Below are positions 12,314 through 22,704 of a stretch of DNA of 64,000 nt, in pieces; within the stretch, counting starts at the first letter, position 1, and every line of letters starts with the position of its first letter. A program made the translations under genes and the position numbers. The stretch is taken from assembly GCA_029465975.1 (NCBI GenBank), contig CM055730.1:13788767-13852766 (forward strand). The letters run 5' to 3'. The DNA comes from Dallia pectoralis. Lineage: Eukaryota; Chordata; Actinopteri; Esociformes; Umbridae. The notes under the pieces are model-generated. The model made no database searches and was not told the DNA's origin. It saw nothing but the letters and a program-made list of their open reading frames with translations.

Positions 12314-12971
12314 TTCACCGCCACGGTTGTCGAGGCTAACAGTTCACCGTGGACTCTTGAGTTCGTGTGATTAGAGTTGTATGTATTCCGATAAATTAGT
12401 GACTGGGGTTGAGCTTAAGTGATTTATGTGAGCGGGTATTTATCTACAAACACATCTATCCAGGGGACGTGAGTCCCAAACAATTGAAAGGTATTCATGA
12501 AAAGCTAAGACTCTCAATTGTAATGAACACTATGGCACTTCTAAGAGTACCACAACAAATAAAAGAATATTCACGGACAGATAATATATTCATGGCATTG
12601 TATTCAGCTCACATATTAGCAAACGTCTAGCGGCACAGAATTGTTTTGGAAGGTCGATTAGAGAAACATATTCAATGTGATGATCTTACAAATTGCCAGG
12701 GCAGCATATCAGTAGATGTCATCATTTGATGAATGCAGCCTCAATATGAATGTGAAGAGAACATTTGAAGAACACTAATGACGTAAACAACACCAAAGCT
12801 TGGACAAGGTTACATTTCAGCTCCTGTCTCAGTGAAATACAACATGACCTGCCCATTAATCTCAGTGATATCATACAATATATGACATTACTGGCTCTGG
12901 CCCAAGGGCACTAGTAGCCAGTGAAGATTAAAAGATATCCGTCCCTGTCTTGAATTGAATCTCAGAAGAAT
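12314..12971. other. sequence 5' of the chrm3 coding exon, nothing recognised
   Basis: In vertebrates the M3 coding exon is preceded by introns in the 5' UTR. I looked for a 3' splice site on the minus strand just upstream of the ATG. Only weak AG candidates exist, without a good pyrimidine tract, so the exon boundary is unresolved. No repeat or open frame stands out. Confidence 0.5.
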
Positions 12972-13360
12972 GCTCACAACCCCTCACCACACACACAAGG
13001 TATGCACACAGCCCCTCACCACTCACACAAGGTATGCACACAACCCCTCACCACTCACACAAGGTATGCACACAACCCCTCACCACTCACACAAGGTATG
13101 CACACAACCCCTCACCACACACACAAGGTATGCACACAGCCCCTCACCACTCACACAAGGTATGCACACAACCCCTCACCACTCACACAAGGTATGCACA
13201 CAACCCCTCACCACACACACAAGGTATGCACACAACCCCTCACCACACACACAATGTATGCACACAACCCCTCACCACACACACAATGTATGCACACAAC
13301 CCCTCACCACACACACAAGGTATGCACACAACCCCTCACACACACACAAGGTATGCTCAC
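12972..13360 (+). repeat. 32-bp minisatellite, about 12 copies
   Basis: Unit: CACAAGGTATGCACACA followed by ACCCCTCACCACTCA. The TATGCACAC word recurs exactly every 32 bp from 13001 to 13321, then once more after a 31-bp step. Units differ at a few sites: CACTCA versus CACACA, AAGGTATG versus AATGTATG, and ACAGCCCC versus ACAACCCC. A unit of 32 bp cycles all three frames, and the array contains no stop codon on the plus strand, so overlapping Thr/His-rich frames arise. They are not genes. Confidence 0.97.
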
Positions 13361-13548
13361 TCACACATGTATACATTGTAGAGACATTCTATTTTAAGAG
13401 ATATTAAAATGCGGTCCAGACTTTACAGGTCGAACAAAACAAAGGTCTTAAGGAAAATTAAAAAGCCTCCAAACAAAAGTATAAAAACTGAACATGTTGT
13501 TTGCAAAATCTGGTGGAACTAAAATGAGCTGAGACAGGAAGGTTCAGG

Positions 13549-14196
13549 AGAGTATACAGGAGAGTACACATGAGAATATACAGGAGAGTATACAGGAGAG
13601 TACACATGAGAGTATACAGGAGAGTATACAGGAGAGTATACAGGAGAGTACACAGGAGAGTATACAGGAGAGTACACAGGAGAGTACACAGGAGAGTATA
13701 CAGGAGAGTATACAGGAGAGTACACAGGAGAGTATACAGGAGAGTACACATGAGAGTACACATGAGAGTATACAGGAGAGTATACAGGAGAGTATACAGG
13801 AGAGTATACAGGAGAGTACACAGGAGAGTACACAGGAGAGTACACAGGAGAGTATACAGGAGAGTACACAGGAGAGTACACAGGAGAGTACACAGGAGAG
13901 TATACAGGAGAGTACACAGGAGAGTATACAGGAGAGTACACAGGAGAGTATACAGGAGAGTATACAGGAGAGTACACAGGAGAGTACACAGGAGAGTATA
14001 CAGGAGAGTATACAGGAGAGTACACAGGAGAGTACACAGGAGAGTACACAGGAGAGTACACAGGAGAGTATACAGGAGAGTATACAGGAGAGTATACAGG
14101 AGAGTATACAGGAGAGTATACAGGAGAGTATACAGGAGAGTACACATGAGAGTATACAGGAGAGTATACAGGAGAGTATACAGGAGAGTATACAGG
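13549..14196 (+). repeat. 12-bp minisatellite, 54 copies, three unit variants
   Basis: There are 54 contiguous 12-mers in perfect register (648 bp). By my count 31 are AGAGTATACAGG (one of them AGAATATACAGG), 18 are AGAGTACACAGG and 5 are AGAGTACACATG. No unit contains an indel. Because 12 is divisible by three and the unit has no stop, long frames are open on both strands, giving RRVY/RRVH on plus and PVYS, LLYT or SCIL repeats on minus. These frames are artefacts of the array. The CATG variant is confined to the two flanks and one internal pair; the CACAGG variant is concentrated in the middle. Confidence 0.98.
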
Positions 14197-15209
14197 AGAG
14201 GATTGAATCCAAGGGAAAACAAAGTTAACAACAACGTCTACATCAAAAACTCTCGGGTAAACCAAGTATGGCCTTGAATTGAAAAAATCGAAGGGAAAAG
14301 CATTCCCAACGTCAGTTTCGTCTCCACGTCTGAATCTCCCACCATTTCACCCTCAGATATCTTCAAAGTGGTTTATTTTCCAGATGATATTTGCTAAAGT
14401 TGTTTATTGCTTTACTGCTTCGCTGCTGTGGTGTCCCTCTAGGTATGAAACGCTGAATAATGTTTTCATCCCCTCCCATTGTCATGATGCAAAACTACCC
14501 GTTTACGGCCATGCCTTATCACAGCAACACTCAGCTGGCTCGCACGTTTCAATCAGAATATGTGGCCACCCAAGCGTGTCAGACCGAGCACCTCTGCTTT
14601 TAATCGAATCACCATGTCAACCAGGAAGCTTCCACTGGAATTGTGTAAAGATAGATAAAAGTTCAAAATTTCAGTTTGAGTTTATTGAACTGTCTCTGAT
14701 CTCTTTCTTGAATTCATTTATATTGGTATGTTAGCTGCAACCCTGAGCCGGACTACGTTAGGGGCAACCAAGATGACAATTTAGTAGCCCTTGCTAGTAC
14801 AGTGCTTACGGTAAGATGCTGTGCTATACTAGCTGTGTAGCGTCCTAAAACGACATCTACTGCTTGTCCTACTCCTATTATATATTAATAAGCGCTCATC
14901 CAAACAACGGACTTAAATGTTTTACAAAGGTTACATGAAAAAATAATGCATAAATCCACAACACTCCATTGTAAAAAGGCAACCTCCAAAACTACACACA
15001 CGTCTAGTTTTAGCAAACAGGAAAGGTCATTAAAAGCAGTCCTGAACAATGGAGTCATTCGCCTTAACCATGACCGGATAATATGTTCCACTCGAACAGT
15101 GAATTCTCCAGCTCAAGAGTCACTTCAGTCCGGCGGCTTCATCTCCACACTGACTTTTAACATAAGCCTTGTTTTTGCTGTAAGCCCTGTTCACCTACCC
15201 TGATTGGCC
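14197..15209. other. no gene recognised
   Basis: This is unique-looking non-coding sequence. The open frame at 14279-14734 has no recognisable motif and no splice signals that would make it an exon. Confidence 0.5.
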
Positions 15210-15545
15210 AAAACCTGATGACCAATTATTCGCCACAAATCCCTCTTGTGAGGTGGAGCCGTCGTGGATCAGACTTGTTGATCCAGCACATGCCAAATAT
15301 GTTCAATCGATTTGAGATCTGGGAAATTTGGAGGCCATTTTCAACAACTCTTCATCATGTTCCTCTAAACATTTCTGGACAAAGTGTGCACTGTGCCAGG
15401 GCGTATTATCCTGTTGAAAGAGGCTGCCATCAGAGAATACCATCGCCATGAAGGGGTGCACCTTCTGCACTGATGTTTAGGCTGGTGGCACATGTCAAAT
15501 AGACGTCCACATGAATGCCCGAACCCAGGGTTTCCCTGACAACTA
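15210..15545 (-). pseudogene. Tc1/mariner transposase fragment
   Basis: Read on the minus strand, the sequence gives the C-terminal half of a Tc1-type DD34E transposase. It shows MAMVFSDGSLFQQDNTPWHS (second catalytic Asp region), then EEHDEELL, then a degraded PPNFPDLKSIEHIWHVLDQQ (the usual form is WPPNSPDLNPIEHLWDVL, which carries the catalytic Glu). Frameshifts and a stop interrupt it, and I see no terminal repeats. It is a dead fragment. Confidence 0.8.
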
Positions 15546-16119
15546 AAACTGTCACGCCGTCATTGGTCCTGTTGAAATAGAATCAGTGTCACATGGAGAG
15601 CTTCCTAAAGGCTATCATGGCCTGATGTAAGCGCTGCTCTGACGCCATCACAGCGCCATCTATTGGATGGAGGATATGGCCTACATCACTTTAGCAGAGC
15701 TTCCACCCATCTACAAGCTACAGTAACTATTGGCAAGTATATTTTCCTGAAATGGAACATAGTATGCCTGTTTACACTAATAACAATAAGTTATCGTAAC
15801 TAGTATGTGTCCTGTGTTCCCAAACCGCTAACAGATACACATTTTCATTGTCCTTTGAGTTGCTGGTGACACTTGCGGTTCAGATTAAATTCTTTGTTCG
15901 CATCCTCCAAGTAAAACAATACAACTGAATTTGTGTTGTCCTCTCTTACTTTCCTCACAAAAATTCTGCAGTTGACCTCAGTGGAACTGTCTTGTATCGG
16001 CTACAGTTTATATAGGTCGACTCTTAAGTCATATTTGCAAAACCACTGGCGATAGTCATGAATCAAGCTGCCACTTGATGAATCGTATTAGCTGTTATCT
16101 ATACATTTATATAGATAGA

Positions 16120-16900
16120 CAGTGCCTATAGAAAATCTTCTTAATGTGTGAAAATTCTTACCGTTTGTCAAAATACACCCTTCTGTTTGCATTTACATGT
16201 TATAACCCTCAACATTATAGTAGAAATAACATTCTAAGACATTCTGAACAATTATTGAAATGTCACTAGTGAAACACCTGGTTTAGATAAGTGATCAACC
16301 TCTTGGAGTAACCAATATAAACTCCCTCAGGTACAGCCAGTCACTTCCCAGATCACACACCGTGCTAACTGCCCCCCACCTCACATCAATTGCAGTGGTT
16401 TTGATTAGTAAACCGTCTGTTCCATGCGGATCCCGTTTCTAGTAGTGCATGCAGCGCAAAGAATACACCATGGAGATTAAGATTGAACTTTTTGGACTGA
16501 ACCGCAAGCGCAGTGTTTGTCGAAAACCAACCACAGATCACCACACAAAACCCACCATACCTACTCTAAAGCATGGTGGTGAAAACATTATGTTGTGGGG
16601 GTGTTTCTCTTCAGCGGGGACTGAGCAATTGGTCAGGATTCAAGGGAAAATGGATGGTGCCAAGTCCACCCAAATTAAAAAAAACTATGGAGTGGCTTGA
16701 GGATAAAAAAGTGAAGGTCCTTGAGTGGTCCAAACAGAACCCTGACCTAAATCAAATTAAAAATCTGTGGTTGGACTTGAAGAAGTCATTCGCCAAACTC
16801 AAACAATTCTGCAAGGAAGAATGGGCAAATATTCCCCAATCTAGGTGTGGAAAGCTATAAGAGACATATCCTTGCAGACATTTGCCTGTAAATAAGGCAA
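16120..16900 (+). mobile_element. degraded Tc1-like DNA transposon
   Basis: The left end at 16120 begins CAGTGCCTATAGAAAATC, close to the terminal repeat of a fish Tc1 family (CAGTGCCTATAGAAAGTC). Inside, plus strand, are transposase pieces. KIELFGLNRKRSV, HGGENIMLWGCFSSAGTEQL and KIKK-type sequence lie in one frame (16449-16700). WLEDKKVKVLEWSKQNPDL followed by NQIKNLWLDLKK and QFCKEEWANI lie in another (16573-16860). Relative to the family, the segment carrying the second catalytic Asp (QMDNDPKH-like) is deleted between them. The right terminal repeat is not recognisable, so the right boundary is approximate. Confidence 0.82.
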
Positions 16901-17380
16901 TATGTAGCTCTCCAAAGTATCAAATCATGGGACTGATCACTTTTCCAACTCTGTTCTCCTAGTTTTCAGTTGTTTTACATTTAAGGACTGTTGCCTTTTT
17001 ACGTTACTTAACTGTTGTAGGGAAGAATGTCTAAATAAAGCTGCAACCAAAAAATAAATGTTATTTGTTTTGGATTTCAGAGTCTAAAACAAAGTGACTA
17101 TTGTAAATAGTTCAGATATACACAGGAGACTCCGGGTTCAATGAACATTTGTATTGAACTTCACACAGTCGCATACAGGCAAGTTCTCAAACTAAAACCC
17201 AAACTTACTCCCATCGGGCGCGAGCCTTCCCCGGTAACGCGCAGCTTGCATGCCCTTAAAGCCATAGTCACATTTACATGTGCACATTATATGACAACTA
17301 TTTCAAAGGGGTATGGTTTTCTATAGATAGAAATATACAAATTAAAAAAATTGGTTGAGAAATTGTTTATAGAACAACTG

Positions 17381-17504
17381 TATCAACTTGTTCAACTTGT
17401 TGATGTTTGCTCTGTCGGATTCAGGCTGGTGATTGTAAAAGCACTTTGTGACAACTTTTGTTGTAAAAAGGGCTTTATAAATACATTTGATTGATTGATT
17501 GATG
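17381..17504 (+). repeat. LINE/SINE 3' tail with (GATT)n end
   Basis: The stretch GTAAAAGCACTTTGTGACAA, then TTGTAAAAAGGGCTTTATAA, ending in TTGATTGATTGATTGATG, is the 3' tail shared by L2-like LINEs and dependent SINEs in fish. A second copy lies at 59460-59572 with the same upstream words (ATCAACTTGTT, TTCAGGCTGG). Only the tail is present here. Confidence 0.7.
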
Positions 17505-20500
17505 GCTTTAAAATTATTTAGCTGTATAGATTACATATTGATTGACAGTCCAATTGCTGGTAAAAACAGTGTACTAAAATTGCAAATGTTTCAGCTGTGC
17601 TTCTGCGGGAGGTCAGAGAGATACAACCGAGAGAAAAGATAGCTGTCCATGCCCTGAAGAGTGACAGAGCAATACTGTAATGTTTTGTTGAAATTAGTTA
17701 CGCTGGTCTGCACAAGGGGAGTCCTCCAAGAGTATCTTTAGCGGATTCCAAATCCACATCTGAAGAAACCTGTCCTTGTGCAAAGACATGTTTACATGGG
17801 AGTGAGTATGTTTTCTGTCTCCCTCAAGTGACGGATGACCACACTGCCTTTTAAGGATAGATCGTGAAAGTCTATTCATAATATCTTAAGTCCTGTTGCA
17901 CGTTTTGTCATCTGCACAAGTTACACAATGTATGAACTGTCCAACAAAAGAGGTTTCTTTACGACAGCTCTACAACAATAAAAAGGAAAGTAATCTAAAT
18001 TTCAATGAGAGATATATAATATAAATATAATATGAGTGTATATATATATATACAATTGCAGGACCATAGGACCATAACTCCAAGCCACAACAAAACCAAT
18101 TAAATATGTTTTCGAACACTCAAAGACATTGTGTGTGTGTGTGTGTGTGTTATTGTGTGCTGGTTAAATTTATTTTCTTTTTGGTGAGCTCAACATGCCT
18201 CTTCTCTAGAGAGAAATCAAATAATTAATGACAAGGAACTACAGAACAAACTAACTGGGATTCTAGTCTTTAGAGAGTTGTAGTTTCATTAGGCCAAAAA
18301 TCTAGTTCAGTGCAGATAATATGGTAATTATCTACAATAACAATAATCCATTATGCACTGGGACACACACAGAGAGAGGATGAATTAACACAACAAGTGA
18401 AACACAAGGTAGCCAGCTTTAATACGTAATTGATAGTTCTAATTAAAAGTAAGAGATATCTACATCTAAGTACTTACTTAAACAATTCTTTATAGTTAAG
18501 CAGCAGGCAACTATCTAGCCAGTAGCCACTAGCTTGACACAACTATTTTATCAAGACAGATAAGGGCACGCATTTAACAAAGAGCTTGCAGTCTTTAAAT
18601 GAGCAGTCTCTGTTCCAAGCTTTGATGCAACCAATCAAAAGGACACAAGGTTGAATCCCTAATTTCTTCGGCCTCAGGCAGTAAATGTACTGTTATGCCT
18701 TCTTGGCGAGCAGTGGATTTGTCAGGACCGTGCCACACTAATGTACAGGCTCAATGACCTGGATCATTGTGTGCTCTCTCTTTGGCTTTCTAGGGTTAGA
18801 ATATAAGAAATGTGAAAAAAATCTACTACAAATCGACAAGAGGATTTCCATGGTCTTCTTATCCGCTGAACATTGTTTATTCATTAAAGCATCGGTCAAG
18901 CTGTATATTGCTTTCATAAATCAACCATTGCAGTGCATCTCTACACGTGGACGCCTACCAAGTCATATCATAAGAATATATTATATATAATATTATATAT
19001 TTCAAATTAATCTGAGAGGCAGATCTGGCAGGATTTAAATGATTGTTTTCGAGTGTATTATTATTTGCATTTCTATTTTCTAAACTTTGATTTCTGTCAT
19101 CGCAGACGTCATGTGCAGGAGATTCAAACACAGAGAAGCGTGTTTTCCAAAAGCACATCAGCACATCTGCACTTGGGAGGAGAATGCGTTCGCCAGCCAA
19201 CAACCATAATTGTGCTTCCTGGCTCCTGACCTACCACAAGGAGTTGCTGGAGCGCTGCAGGGTAAGGCAGCACCTGTCAGACGCCCACTCCTGTCAGCCA
19301 GATGAGGCGGTGCCAATTTCCACCACCACATGCAAAACTCTTGGCATTGTTATGCCGAAACCAGGACTCAACCTCCACTAACGACTAGACTGTACTGCAT
19401 GACATTTAATTAAAAAAACATTGAGCCATGCAGGACTCTGAGAAGACATCTGGCCAGGGTTCTGCTTTTCTCTACCATACTCTTAACCCCTAATCACTTT
19501 AACTAAACACATGTATTTGAATGAACTGACATCCGAGTTGAGCAGTGAGCGCCCCTGATTGTAAAGTCAACCAATCACATTAAGTCTGCCTTCTGACAAA
19601 TGTGGGTCATTCCGTGGCATTGGGATTGCATATGTTAATTATGCAATTGACGGAATGACAAAACTAATTAAAGCGTTTGATACAAGACAATTAGACAGTA
19701 TTGATGACTGCACCACAAACATAGTGGCCAAAAACACTCCACAGGATCTAATTTCACAATGAAACAAGTGAGTACGGTTGTAAGTACTTAATAATTCCAT
19801 GCCGTGTTTTAGTAGTACGGGCACACCCAGTAGGATCCCTGAATACTACATGTATGTATATGATATGACAGTAACATACATTACCATAAAAGCAGTGACC
19901 AGAATATGCAATTTTATGCCAGGATTAAGACAGATCAAAACAGCAGACTTGTGGATACTTTAAAACAGCAGTGACCAAAAACAGGAGGTAGGAGAGAAGA
20001 CAATTCATGAGGCCGAGGCCAAGAAAGCCCCACAGCCACTATTCTTGAGCTCTGACAGCATCTGCTGTGGTCGCCTGAATGACAAGTTACCTATATTCAC
20101 AATCATTAAAACGTTTGAGGTCACTTGGAAACGTCATTGTTTTTTTAAATAGTTTTTTTTGTTCTTTCAAATGATAAGAAATTTATCAGAAATACAGCGT
20201 AGACATTGTTAACGTTGTAAATGACTATTGTAGCTGGGAACAGCAGCTTTTCAATAGAACATAGGCATACAGCAACCCGTTACACGCAACCATCACACCT
20301 CGCTCCAAAGACACGTTGTACTTGCAAATCCACCTTTATTTTAAAGGCTAATTAATAACTAGAAAACCCTTTTGCAATTAAGTTGAATACTGTTAGGTTG
20401 ATAAAAGATGCAATAACACTTGCCATTAGACTAGTCCAGTATCTGGAGCATCAGTGTTTGTGGGTTCAATTACGGGATCAACATATCCGGAAACAAAGAA

Positions 20501-21465
20501 CTCTGTTCTGAAACTCATCAGTCTATTCTCGTTCTAAAAAATGTATTCAATGCGATGAATGCCAAGAAACTGAAGATCTCGTACAACAATGTTTACTACT
20601 CCACTTACAGTACAGTGCAAACTGTCTCTAACCAGACTAGAAAGAGGAGTGAGAGGCCCCGGTGCACATCAGAGCAAGAGAACAAATATGTTAGAGTGTC
20701 TAGTTTGAGAAACAGACGCCCGCAGGTCCTCAACTGGCAGCTTCATTAAATAGTACCCGCACAACACCTTAACTTCAGAATTGAAGAGATGACTCCGGAA
20801 TGCTGTCCCTCTAGGCAAGTTCACCCATTCTCCAGTGTCTCTGTTTTGTCCATCTTAATCATTTCATGTTATTGGCCAGTCTGAGATATTTTTTTCTTTT
20901 TCTTTGTAACTCTGCCTATAAGGACATTTTTGAGCCAACTGAAATGTTTGTACGGTAGTTTGAAATGCACCAGATTCAACAATTTGCATGTGAAGCCCCT
21001 AGTGACCTTTAAAGCCAATGAATGCCCCTGAAATGCCTCTAGGCATAAAGAAATGGAAGACCAAAAGGCTAGGTTATTAACATTTAAAAAAATGAATAAC
21101 GATAACACAAACACCATAACATAAAAATGTAAATAAAAAACGTTCAGAGGTCTTAACATTTTTCGAAGACACTCCATATTCCGTTGTTTATTTTACACCA
21201 CAAGTTTGCTCAGCATTTTCACGATGTCTATCATTTTGGAGGTGACTGTATCTTGCGTTTATAAGGTTTATAGCTGGTTAATCTCAGGACCTATTTGAAA
21301 ATGATTGTGTGTTAAAGTGTGACATAAACAGCAACTTCAGGAGCGTAAAGGCAGAATCAGTGAATGATCTGCTCTTGTAGAAATTGTATAATGACAAGGC
21401 ACCGCATGAGTCATTTTTGATATCTCATATTTCAGTGCACTTTAAAAGCATCAGACATGCTGAGG
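17505..21465. other. no gene recognised
   Basis: AT-rich non-coding DNA with a (GT)10 run at 18131-18150 and a small (AT)n/(TA)n patch at 18037-18050. The scattered frames (18754-18990, 19184-19381, 20555-20749) carry no motif or credible splice context. Confidence 0.5.
18131..18150 (+). repeat. (GT)10 microsatellite
   Basis: Ten uninterrupted GT units, seen directly. Confidence 0.97.
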
Positions 21466-21615
21466 AGCAGTTGGTGTGGCTCAGTGGTAGAGTGCATGCT
21501 TTGTGTGTATGATCTTCTGGGTTCAATCCCCAGCTTCTGCCCGGGCTGCTGTTGTAAATGAGAATTCGTTCTCAATTGTCATACCTGGGTAAATATAGCT
21601 CAAAAATATAAACAT
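21466..21615 (+). repeat. tRNA-derived SINE, copy 1
   Basis: The head resembles a tRNA-Ala gene. It has an A box at 21477-21487 (TGGCTCAGTGG), then GTAGAGTGCATGCTTTGTGTG in the anticodon arm, and a B box at 21520-21530 (GGTTCAATCCC). The anticodon position reads TGT where tRNA-Ala has TGC. The 3' part (GTTGTAAATGAGAATTCGTT, CTCAATTGTCATACCTGGGT, AAATA) is a LINE-type tail. Copies 2 and 3 lie on the minus strand at 26494 and 49242. Confidence 0.85.
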
Positions 21616-21774
21616 TAATACAATTAAAATGTGTGTCTATTGTTAAGCAAATAGGCACATAAAGAATGGCGGAATTTCCATGTAGAATCTGAATATGAAA
21701 AAAAGTACAATCCCACTGCTATATTTGTGGATTTGTAATGCACTTTATGTTGTCTTAATTTATTTTGCTTTATC

Positions 21775-21850
21775 TTGGCCAGATCGCTGTTGCAAATGAG
21801 ACTTTGTTCTCAATCAGCCTTCCTGGTTAAATAAAGGTTGAATAAAAAAT
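21775..21850 (+). repeat. LINE-type 3' tail, related to the SINE tail
   Basis: GTTGCAAATGAGACTTTGTT, CTCAATCAGCCTTCCTGGTT and AAATAAAGGTTGAATAAAAA match the 3' part of the SINE copies in this window, but no tRNA-like head precedes them. It is probably the end of the partner LINE or a 5'-truncated SINE. Confidence 0.65.
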
Positions 21851-22692
21851 TAAATCAAAATGATTATGAATGTAAGCAAATTGGTTGACCAGCCATAGCC
21901 TTTTCTAAACATAAAATACCTACTAAAATGCCATACACGATTTGGAGAGCAACATGTTAGGGTTGGTGGCATTCGAGCCTGTAGTCATGATCTCTCCTTT
22001 TTACCGGATATCATTTATCTAATACTATCATAAAATGTTGTCAAAGGGTTGAACACATCAAAGCTGCATAGAGACCTAAATACCTTCATATGTATTTTAT
22101 GTTATTCACGAGAGTTGATAAAAAAATGTTGGAAGGTGCAATTGTGGTATAATAAATTGCTTGTGTGGCACTATCAGTTTTGCTCAGGTTGACCGATCTC
22201 AAGAAAACTGCCCCTTTTTATCAACTGCACCATTTTTAACTTAACAGGCCTTCGGGCGACTCTTCTTTCCAACCTCTAAACTGATCAACAGAGAACTCCG
22301 TAGCCCCTAAACAAATTTTAACAGCCCTCGTGTGGGTGTAAAACTACATTTCTGAGATTCGTACATAAACACAGTAGAATTCAAAAGTGCACGGCAGTCA
22401 CATGACCTCAGATGGAAATCGTAATGAAACGGAGAAAGCAAGCGGATCCACACCTGAAACCCATTGGGATAGGGAATATGTCTGCAACAGGATGAGATTA
22501 CATCCAGATCATTTTATGGTAATAAAACGCATGATCATGTGACTGGAGTGCACCAATAGACACTCAGGGTTGGCAGCCCCAAGGAGAGCAGTAGTAATGT
22601 CTACAATGTGAATATATTTTCTCTCTGTCCTGCTTTGTCCTATATATATTGTAGCACGGAGAGTGTGTGTAAGGCTAAATCCCTTTTGCAGG

Positions 22693-22704
22693 GACCCCAA
22701 ATCA
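22693..22704. repeat. target-site duplication of Rex3 (left)
   Basis: GACCCCAAATCA, 12 bp, is repeated exactly at 25928-25939. It lies directly next to the 3' end of the LINE. Confidence 0.85.

Noticed and set aside
12972..13360. CRISPR-like array
   Set aside because: The repeat is a contiguous minisatellite without unique spacers, in a vertebrate genome.
12955..13407. Three overlapping Thr/His/Pro repeat frames
   Set aside because: Product of the 32-bp minisatellite; the same peptide appears in all three plus frames.
13458..14277. Long open frames of 222-258 codons on both strands (RRVY, PVYS, LLYT, SCIL repeats)
   Set aside because: They exist because the 12-bp unit is divisible by three and lacks stops; there are no start, splice or homology signals.
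17150..17225. Possible first exon on the minus strand ending at a GTAAGT (about 17206-17211) in a locally GC-rich patch
   Set aside because: Only a donor is present, with no promoter elements or open frame; insufficient support.
21477..21545. A functional tRNA-Ala gene
   Set aside because: It has A and B boxes, but the acceptor stem does not pair and a LINE-type tail follows, with two further dispersed copies; it is a SINE.
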